Program-made: the position numbers and the translations under genes
Source of the DNA: a virus
Length of the DNA: 30,195 bases
Direction: 5' to 3' (one strand)
Virus record (IMG/VR): IMGVR_UViG_3300046714_000721
Span: 1 to 30,195 of that record
The notes under the pieces: generated by a model
Seen by the model: only the letters and a program-made list of their open reading frames with translations
Database searches by the model: none
Told to the model about the DNA's origin: nothing
Shown: positions 6,494 to 12,475 of the stretch, in pieces
Position numbering within the stretch: the first letter of the stretch is position 1
Layout: the number at the start of each line of letters is the position of its first letter

Positions 6494-7488
6494 ATGGCCT
6501 GGCTCTATGTTCCGGGATCGGCGGCCTCGAGCTCGGGCTCTCCCTAGCCCTCGGATCCGACTACCGAACCGTGTGCTACGTGGAGAGGGAAGCTCCCGCA
6601 GCCGCGCTCCTGGTCGCGGCTATGGAGAACGGCATTCTGGATGAGGCGCCTATCTGGTCTGACCTTGCCACCTTCGACGGCCGACGCTGGCGTGGAGTCG
6701 TGGATCTCATCTCTGCGGGATACCCGTGCCAGCCGTTCAGCGTTGCCGGCAAGCAGCTCGGAGCCGCCGACCCGCGCCACCTCTGGCCGCACGTCGCCCG
6801 GATCCTCGCGGAGGTGGAGCCCCTACTTGTGTTCGTGGAGAACGTGCCCGGTCACCTTCGACTCGGCTTCCCCGATGTCGTTGCCGACCTACGACGGATG
6901 GGTTACACGGTTGCGGCTGGCCTGTTCACGGCGGAGGAAGTCGGCGCGCCCCACCGGCGAGAACGTCTGTTCGCTCTGGCCCACGCCGGATGTGGCCCAC
7001 AAGGGCGACCGCACGCGCCTCGAGACGCCGGAGGAGCAGCGCCAGCGACACCGGCAACGGACGATCGAGGACGAGGCGAGGCGGTGGGCGAGCCCGACCT
7101 CGAGGGACTGGAAGAACGATCAGCTCCCGACGAGGACTGGCGCTGCGGCCCTTTCCCGCCAGGCCCCGGAGGCGACTGGTCATCTGTCGACCCGCGACTG
7201 TGGCCTGCCATCGGCTCCGGCGATCGGGCCCTGGGCGCGCGGCCACTACCCGACGCCGGCGGCCAACTCGAGCGGCTCGAGCCAGAACGAGGGAACGGTC
7301 CAGCACCCGAGGCCGTCGGCCGGAACCCCGAGCCTGCAGGGCTGGGCGAAGGCGCGGCTCAACCCGCTGTTCGTGGCGTGGTTGATGGGACTCCCGGTCG
7401 AGTTGATCTCCTCCGAGCCCTTGGAAACGCAGTCGTTCCGGTCGTGGCGGCAAAAGCATTCCGACATCTTGCGGAGGTCCTGAGATGA
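6490..7488 (+). CDS. C5-cytosine DNA methyltransferase, frame-mosaic
   Basis: The open frame gives 332 residues from the GTG at 6490. N-terminal motifs are clear: LCSGIGGLELGL (motif I), AGYPCQPFSVAGK with the catalytic Cys (IV), VFVENVPG (VI) and GAPHRRERLFALA (VIII). RALGNAVVP near 7414-7440 is motif X. Between about 6977 and 7400, however, the +1-shifted frame (6641-7483) reads like this family's target-recognition region: LWPTPDVAHKGD, SPTSRDWKND, LNPLFVAWLMGLP. By hand count about 87% of its codons end in G/C, against about 65% in the main frame. The gene may be frame-disrupted, or rebuilt by an out-of-frame exchange. A start at 6445 is also possible. Confidence 0.65.
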   Translation: MNGLALCSGIGGLELGLSLALGSDYRTVCYVEREAPAAALLVAAMENGILDEAPIWSDLATFDGRRWRGVVDLISAGYPCQPFSVAGKQLGAADPRHLWPHVARILAEVEPLLVFVENVPGHLRLGFPDVVADLRRMGYTVAAGLFTAEEVGAPHRRERLFALAHAGCGPQGRPHAPRDAGGAAPATPATDDRGRGEAVGEPDLEGLEERSAPDEDWRCGPFPPGPGGDWSSVDPRLWPAIGSGDRALGARPLPDAGGQLERLEPERGNGPAPEAVGRNPEPAGLGEGAAQPAVRGVVDGTPGRVDLLRALGNAVVPVVAAKAFRHLAEVLR

Positions 7489-7946
7489 CAAGTCCGTGGA
7501 AAGATCCGTGGCGGCAGAGTTGGAACAAGGACAGCCCGGCGGATGATGCCGGCGCCCAGGCGATCCTCGATCGGGAGGTGCTCCCCGGCGACCTCGAGAT
7601 CGTGCTCCTCTACCGCCTGCCGGCTGGCAATGCCGCCGTCGCCTCCGTGCAGGTCTCGGGCATCGACCAGAGCGCCTCGGCGCAGGCGAAGATCGAGATC
7701 CTGGGAGCCGCGGCCTGCGAGGCCCTCGAGTCGTGCCTCCGCCGGCTGGCGGCGCGGACCACGGCCGCGATCCCGAAGGGCCGCACCGTCGACACCGTCA
7801 CGGCCGAGGAGTGGCGCGCCGCCGGCTCCTGGGAGCGGGAGGAGTTCCTCGCCTCCTGGCGCCGGCGCGGCGTCGTGTCATTCTCCTGCACCGGCTGCGG
7901 GTTCCCGGCCGCCTTCGGCCGCTCCTCCTGCGAGGCCTGCCGATGA
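7485..7946 (+). CDS. hypothetical protein with C-terminal zinc ribbon
   Basis: This 153-residue protein overlaps the methyltransferase frame by ATGA. The N-terminus (SPWKDPWRQSWN) is Trp-rich, followed by an alpha/beta core. The C-terminal 20 residues carry CTGCGF and CEAC, a compact zinc ribbon. The terminal position of the ribbon is unusual and suggests a docking or nucleic-acid contact element. No family is recognised. It precedes a winged-helix protein, so a regulatory role is possible but not shown. Confidence 0.55.
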   Translation: MTSPWKDPWRQSWNKDSPADDAGAQAILDREVLPGDLEIVLLYRLPAGNAAVASVQVSGIDQSASAQAKIEILGAAACEALESCLRRLAARTTAAIPKGRTVDTVTAEEWRAAGSWEREEFLASWRRRGVVSFSCTGCGFPAAFGRSSCEACR

Positions 7947-8287
7947 GCCAGAGCGAAGACCCCAGCGAGACCGGCCGCGGCTTCGGGCCCCTGTTCGACA
8001 AGGTCCCGGCCGCCCCCGGCAAGAAGCCCACCAGCATCGAGGCCTTCCTGTCGATCCTGGGATGCCGCGGCACCCTCCGAGCCGCCGTCTTCACCGCGAT
8101 CTACAACGCCGGGCCAGACGGCGCCACCCGCGACGAGCTCGTGGACCTGACCGGCCAGCCCCTGCAGAGCGTATGCGCCCGCGTCTGGGAGCTGCTCAAC
8201 GCCGAGACCCAGGTGATCACCGAGGGCCCCGACCGGAGGAGGACGCCGAGCAACCGCCAGGCCTACGTGCTGCGGGTCGTCGCTTGA
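7943..8287 (+). CDS. winged helix-turn-helix protein, putative regulator
   Basis: This 114-residue protein starts in an ATGA overlap. After a disordered N-terminus, residues about 35-110 look like a winged helix: LRAAVFTAIYNAGPDGATRDEL (helix 1 and loop), VDLTGQPLQSVCARVWELL (helix-turn-helix with recognition helix), and a wing ending YVLRVV. Similar domains occur in small phage proteins that control DNA access or transcription. The TTGACA element overlapping its stop codon, and the start of the RusA/ParB-methylase unit, lie directly downstream, so local regulation is an attractive but untested inference. Confidence 0.6.
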   Translation: MSQSEDPSETGRGFGPLFDKVPAAPGKKPTSIEAFLSILGCRGTLRAAVFTAIYNAGPDGATRDELVDLTGQPLQSVCARVWELLNAETQVITEGPDRRRTPSNRQAYVLRVVA

Positions 8288-8314
8288 CACGCCTCGCACA
8301 GATAGGCGTAGGCT
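8284..8314 (+). promoter_or_regulatory. candidate promoter before the RusA gene
   Basis: TTGACA (8284-8289, overlapping the upstream stop) is followed after 19 bases by TAGGCT (8309-8314). It lies in one of the two longest gaps around here and resembles the stronger promoter at 8799-8828: both have TTGAC, then AGGCGTA leading into the -10. The spacing is one base longer than usual and exact TTGACA is expected by chance a few times in this window, so confidence is low. It would drive rusA and the ParB-methylase gene. Confidence 0.35.
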
Positions 8315-8334
8315 CGGCGGGCGGAGGGCGGGCG

Positions 8335-8802
8335 GTGGACAGCGACGACAAGGGCCAGAAGCCGCCACACCCCCGAGCCTGGAAGCTCACCCTCCCCGGC
8401 GACCCGATACCCTGGGCTCGGGTCGGCCGAAGCCGCTCCGGCTCCTCCTACCTCCCGACGCTCACCCGCAAGGCCGAGGAGGCGATCGGCTGGGCCTACA
8501 TCTCCGCCGGCGGAATCCTCCTGACCGGTCCCGTCTCCGTCGTCGCCTACTTCTTCCTCTCCGACCGCCTCTCCTCCGACCCGCACAAGGACGCCCGCGA
8601 CGTCGACAACATGCTCAAGACCGTGCTCGATGGCCTGCAGCGCGTCGCCTACCAGAACGACCGTCAGGTGGTCCTCGGCATAGAGCTCAAGCTCCGCGCC
8701 TCCGCCCTCGTGAAACCGCAGACCCGCGTCCTCGTCGCCGAGGGCCTCATAACCGAGTGGCATCTCGCCGACGCAATGCTCGGGTGCGCCTGGCGGACTT
8801 GA
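8335..8802 (+). CDS. rusA: RusA-family Holliday junction resolvase
   Basis: This is a 155-residue protein from the GTG at 8335, with GGAGGG (8323-8328) six bases upstream. A TTG at 8284 would add 17 poor residues. RusA features are visible: LPGDPIPWARVG near the N-terminus, acidic DVDNMLKTVLDGLQ at about 89-102 with the metal-binding Asp residues, then AYQNDRQVV with the third Asp. Phage RusA proteins are dimeric endonucleases that resolve four-way junctions during recombination-dependent replication or clear branches before packaging. It fits the Erf/exonuclease module upstream. Confidence 0.85.
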   Translation: MDSDDKGQKPPHPRAWKLTLPGDPIPWARVGRSRSGSSYLPTLTRKAEEAIGWAYISAGGILLTGPVSVVAYFFLSDRLSSDPHKDARDVDNMLKTVLDGLQRVAYQNDRQVVLGIELKLRASALVKPQTRVLVAEGLITEWHLADAMLGCAWRT

Positions 8803-8828
8803 CGGCCCGGCAGGACGAGGCGTAATGT
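8799..8828 (+). promoter_or_regulatory. sigma70-type promoter positioned for a leaderless mRNA
   Basis: TTGACG (8799-8804), an 18-base spacer and TAATGT (8823-8828) form a good -35/-10 pair. The -10 is embedded in a small dyad, GGCG-TAATGT-CGCC. The next gene's GTG (8836) begins after only 7 bases, where transcription is expected to start, and no ribosome-binding site lies at a usable distance. This is the geometry of leaderless genes known from Actinobacteria and Deinococcus. The dyad over the -10 could also be an operator. Confidence 0.5.
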
Positions 8829-8835
8829 CGCCCGC

Positions 8836-10323
8836 GTGAGACAGCCCCGGGAAATTTCAAATCAGGCTCCGGCACTCGGCGCCTTCGAAGTGGAGACCCT
8901 CCCGCTCGAGTCCCTGCAGCCGGCGGCCTACAACCCGCGGAAGATCCGCAAGCGGAACCTCGAGGCCCTGGCGCGCGAGCTGTGCGAGTTCGGGCTGGTG
9001 GAGCCGATCGTTGCGAACCGGCGCCCGAGCGGAGAGCTGGTGATCGTCGGCGGACACCAGCGGCTCGAGGCGGCGCGCGCCATCGGCTGGCCGGCCGTGC
9101 CGGTACACGTGATCGGCGTGAGCCTCGAGCGCGAGAAGGCGCTCAACCTGGCGCTCAACAACCCGGCGCTGCAGGGCGAGTGGGACGAGGACAAGCTGCG
9201 GTCCCTGCTCTCGGAGCTGCCGCAGCTCGAGGCGGGCCTGGCCGGGTTCGAGGCCGGGCTCCTGGCCGAGCCGCAGATCCCGGGCCCGACCCTGGCGGAT
9301 CGCTTCGGCGTGCCGCCCTTCTCGGTCCTCGACGCCCGTCAAGGCTATTGGCAGGAGCGGAAGCGCGCCTGGCTCTCCCTGGGGATCAAGAGCGAGCTGG
9401 GGCGCGGGGAGAACCTGCTCAACTTCTCCGATGCCGCCCGCGGCAAGGTCAAGTACGAAAAGAGCGGCGGCGCCCTGGCGGCCTACTCCGATGGAAGCGG
9501 GCCCGTGAAATACGCGCGCGAGCAGACCGCCAGCCTCAAGGGCGGCAAGACCTTCGGCCTCACCATGCACCCCTACGACGGAACCGACCCAGGGACCACG
9601 GCAAGCTACACCGGCACCTCGATCTTCGACCCCGTCCTCTGCGAGCTCGCCTACCGGTGGTTCTGCCCTCCCGGCGGACAGGTCCTCGACCCGTTCGCCG
9701 GCGGGAGCGTGCGCGGCATCGTGGCCGCCCGCCTCGGCCGCGCCTACGTCGGGATCGACCTCTCGGCGGCCCAGGTCCAAGCTAACCGCGATCAGCTCGG
9801 CGCCGCCCTGGACCCGGCTCCGCGCTGGGTGGTGGGCGACTCGCGCGACGCCGGCGAGCTGGCGCCGGGCGCCTATGATCTGATCTTCTCCTCCCCTCCC
9901 TACGGAGACCTTGAGGTCTACTCGACGCACCCCAAGGACCTGTCGGCTATGAAGGCGCCGGAGTTCCGCAGCGCCTACCGCGAGTGCGTGGCGGCGGCCT
10001 GCGCGCTGCTCAAGCCGGACCGCTTCGCCTGCTTCGTCGTGGGCGACTACCGCGAGAAGGGCGCGCGCGGCATCTATCGCAACTTCGTGAGCGAGACGAT
10101 CTCCGCCTTCCAAGCCGCGGGCCTCGAACTCTACAACGAGGCGATTCTCGTGACCGCCGTGGGGTCGCTGCCGATCCGGACCGCCCGCAATTTCGAGAGC
10201 GCCCGCAAGCTGGGGAAGACGCACCAGAACGTGCTCGTCTTCGTCAAGGGCGATCCGAAGAAGGCGACCCACGCGATCGGGCCAGTCGACTTCGCGCGCG
10301 CGCTGTCAGGGGAGACCGCCTGA
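8836..10323 (+). CDS. ParB-like domain fused to DNA methyltransferase
   Basis: This is a 495-residue two-part protein. Residues about 15-110 are a ParB/Srx-like N-terminal domain with LQPAAYNPRKI and GGHQRLEAARAIGW (about 72-85), the family's nucleotide-binding box. A linker region with FSVLDARQGYWQERKRAWLSLG follows, typical of phage modification methylases. The C-terminal half is a class I DNA methyltransferase: VLDPFAGGSVRGI (about 283-295) binds AdoMet, and FSSPPYGD (about 350-357) is the catalytic motif IV of N4-cytosine/N6-adenine enzymes. Such fusions are usually encoded beside terminase genes, as here. It probably modifies phage DNA. Target specificity cannot be read. Confidence 0.82.
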   Translation: MRQPREISNQAPALGAFEVETLPLESLQPAAYNPRKIRKRNLEALARELCEFGLVEPIVANRRPSGELVIVGGHQRLEAARAIGWPAVPVHVIGVSLEREKALNLALNNPALQGEWDEDKLRSLLSELPQLEAGLAGFEAGLLAEPQIPGPTLADRFGVPPFSVLDARQGYWQERKRAWLSLGIKSELGRGENLLNFSDAARGKVKYEKSGGALAAYSDGSGPVKYAREQTASLKGGKTFGLTMHPYDGTDPGTTASYTGTSIFDPVLCELAYRWFCPPGGQVLDPFAGGSVRGIVAARLGRAYVGIDLSAAQVQANRDQLGAALDPAPRWVVGDSRDAGELAPGAYDLIFSSPPYGDLEVYSTHPKDLSAMKAPEFRSAYRECVAAACALLKPDRFACFVVGDYREKGARGIYRNFVSETISAFQAAGLELYNEAILVTAVGSLPIRTARNFESARKLGKTHQNVLVFVKGDPKKATHAIGPVDFARALSGETA

Positions 10324-10724
10324 TGGCCGGCACCAGAGGGCGCAGCGGCGGCGCGCGGCCAGGCTCCGGGGCCCGCAAGGGGAGCCGCACGCTGATTCGG
10401 CTGCGAACCGTGAACGAGCGCGCCCTCTACGCCCGCTGTATCGCGGCCATCGCGCGCGACTTCAAGAAGCGCGGCGTCTGGTCGAGCGCGCCGGACCTGC
10501 CGAGCGACCCGGACCGCACCGCTACGATCTTCACCTCCTCCGTGCTGGCGATCCTGGCGATCAAGGGCGACTCCCGGGCCGCGATCCACCTCGACGAGCG
10601 GCTGCACGGGCGGGTCAAGTTTCAGCTCGAGCACGCCGGCGACGTCGGGGTTGGCGGAGCCGAGGCGCGCGGCCCGATCGAGTTCCTCATCCGCAGCCAG
10701 GCGCCGATCCTCCCGGTCGAGTAG
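10323..10724 (+). CDS. terminase small subunit candidate
   Basis: This 133-residue protein is encoded directly before the large terminase and shares a TGATG junction with the upstream gene. It has a basic Gly/Arg-rich N-terminus (GRSGGARPGSGARKG), as in many small terminase subunits, then an amphipathic helical middle. I do not see a clear helix-turn-helix. The acidic/neutral C-terminus could contact the large subunit. The assignment rests on size, position and the N-terminal pattern. An alternative is a small DNA-binding protein unrelated to packaging. Confidence 0.55.
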   Translation: MAGTRGRSGGARPGSGARKGSRTLIRLRTVNERALYARCIAAIARDFKKRGVWSSAPDLPSDPDRTATIFTSSVLAILAIKGDSRAAIHLDERLHGRVKFQLEHAGDVGVGGAEARGPIEFLIRSQAPILPVE

Positions 10725-10727
10725 GGC

Positions 10728-12074
10728 ATGGGCGCGGCGGCCGGCCGCCAGGCGATCCTCGAGCTGCCCCCCCTCTACCAGTACCAGCACGACCTCGTGC
10801 ACTCGCCCAGCAAGCGGGGAGTCGTCGTCTCGGCGCCGCAGATCGGCAAGACCTTTTCCGTCGCGGCATGGCAGGTCCGCCACGCATGGGCGCTCCCTGG
10901 GCGGCTCTCGTGGTGGGCGGCGCCGACGCACGATCAGACCGAGTTCGGGTTCGACGCCCTCGTGCAGATCCTCGAGGCGGTCAGCGACTCGCAGGGGCGG
11001 AACGCGATCGCCAGCAAGGGCCGCTCCGCGCCGCGGCGCCTCGTACTGCGGAACGGTCACCGGATCGACTTCCGGTCCTGGGAGCGCGAGGACAACCTCG
11101 GCGGCGCGCCGGTCTGGACCTTGGTCGTCGACGAGGCCCAGGAGCTCACGCGGCGCGCGCACTCGAACCTCGCGGCCCGCCAGGCGCACACCATGGGGCC
11201 CTCGCGCTACATCGGCAACGCCGACCACGTCGCCTCGGAGTGGTGGCGCATCTGCAAGGCCGCCGAGGAGAGCGGAAGCTATTTTCAGCGGTGGACGTGG
11301 AAGGACCGGATCGCATACCTCGCCGGCGCCGAGCGCCAGGCCTACTCGGAGTTCCTCGACGGCGAGCGCGAGAAGGGCATGGAGGACTTCGAACGGCTCT
11401 ACGAGGCGAAGTTCCTCACCCTCGGCACCGGCGTGCTCAATCTCCGGCCCGCCTGCACGCTCGGCGGCTCGGCGATGGAGCCGGTCGAGCTGCCCTACTT
11501 CGCCGCCTGGGATGGAAAGAGCGAATGCATCGCGGGGCTCGACCTCGGCGAGCACGTCGACTACACCGTGCTCTCGGTCGTCGAGCTCGAGACGGGGCGG
11601 CTCCTGGCGATGGACCGCTTCCGGCGCGTCGGCGGCTGGGCCGTGCAGGTGGCGCGCGCGATGGCATCATGCCGGCGCTACTGTCGCACGAAGAAGTCGG
11701 CGCTCGAGACCGGCGGCGGCAGGATTGACAGCCGAACTCTATCGGTGTACGTTGACGCGACGATGCTGGGCGGGCCCGTCGCCGAGATGCTCGAGGCCGC
11801 AGCCGAGAATGACCCGATCGATTTCGTCCCGGTGGTCTTCGACCAGGGGAAAAAAGCCGCGATGATCCGATACCTCCAGGCCGCGAGCGTCGAGGGCGGG
11901 CTCTTAAAGATGCCCTACATCGCCGAGGCGGTCGACGAGGCCGATATGCTCGAGCGCGTGCCGCTGGCGCGCGGCGTCTCCTACCGCGGCACGCAGGGAT
12001 CCCACGACGACGTGATCTGGTCCCTGGGCCTGGCCCTCTACGGCGTCAATCACACCGTGGGGGCGATCCTGTGA
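10728..12074 (+). CDS. terL: terminase large subunit (packaging ATPase/nuclease)
   Basis: This 448-residue packaging motor pumps DNA into the prohead and cuts concatemers. The ATPase half has a Walker A variant SAPQIGKT (about 35-42), adenine/coupling segments, and Walker B WTLVVDEAQE (about 130-139) with the catalytic Glu. The nuclease half has an RNase H-like fold signature: GLDLGEHVDYTVLSVVE (about 271-287), YVDATMLGG (about 340) and GSHDDVIWSLGLALYG (about 423-438), which supply acidic metal ligands. The length is normal. The start ATG at 10728 lies 3 bases after the small-subunit stop. A TTGACA/TACGTT pair inside the gene is probably chance. Confidence 0.9.
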   Translation: MGAAAGRQAILELPPLYQYQHDLVHSPSKRGVVVSAPQIGKTFSVAAWQVRHAWALPGRLSWWAAPTHDQTEFGFDALVQILEAVSDSQGRNAIASKGRSAPRRLVLRNGHRIDFRSWEREDNLGGAPVWTLVVDEAQELTRRAHSNLAARQAHTMGPSRYIGNADHVASEWWRICKAAEESGSYFQRWTWKDRIAYLAGAERQAYSEFLDGEREKGMEDFERLYEAKFLTLGTGVLNLRPACTLGGSAMEPVELPYFAAWDGKSECIAGLDLGEHVDYTVLSVVELETGRLLAMDRFRRVGGWAVQVARAMASCRRYCRTKKSALETGGGRIDSRTLSVYVDATMLGGPVAEMLEAAAENDPIDFVPVVFDQGKKAAMIRYLQAASVEGGLLKMPYIAEAVDEADMLERVPLARGVSYRGTQGSHDDVIWSLGLALYGVNHTVGAIL

Positions 12075-12475
12075 TGCCGCACGAGGTCGAGCGCGAGCTC
12101 CTGCGGGTGGTGGCGAGCGGGCCGGCCATCGACTTCATGGGCGTCGCCACCTGTGTCTTCCTGGCGCGCGACGGCCGCCGGTTCGTGAAGCAGGCCCGCC
12201 CCTCGCCCACAGTAGTATTTCCGGTGGCGCGCTCAATCTCGGCCATGCCGATCAGATACGAGTCCGATCTGCTGCCGGAGCCATTCTTCGGCCGCCAGTA
12301 TTTCAAGCTCGCCGACCTGCGGATGCTCTCCGGGCAGCTCGTCGCCACCTACAACGAGATCGACGAGCCGATCACGCCTCTGACGGCGGCGCCGCCAACG
12401 GCGCCCTCGCGCTGGGATCGCTTCCTGGCCCACTTCCGCCTCGGCTGGGCCCTGTGGGGCCCCGACCCGCGATGA
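12074..12475 (+). CDS. hypothetical protein between terminase and portal
   Basis: This is a 133-residue protein of unknown function with a TGATG junction (a GTG at 12071 is the alternative start). The N-terminal part is alpha/beta (IDFMGVATCVFLARDGRRFVKQ). A short region of lower GC around 12200-12260 encodes PSPTVVFPVARSI. The end has a Pro/Ala-rich linker and WDRFLAHFRLGWALWG, an amphipathic helix. A head-assembly accessory role is only suggested by position. It overlaps the portal gene by ATGA. Confidence 0.5.
   Translation: MPHEVERELLRVVASGPAIDFMGVATCVFLARDGRRFVKQARPSPTVVFPVARSISAMPIRYESDLLPEPFFGRQYFKLADLRMLSGQLVATYNEIDEPITPLTAAPPTAPSRWDRFLAHFRLGWALWGPDPR

Noticed and set aside
11725-11753. 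TTGACA-N17-TACGTT inside the large terminase gene
   Set aside because: Good sigma70 spacing, but it lies in conserved nuclease-domain codons with no gene start nearby, and a few exact TTGACA are expected by chance in this window.
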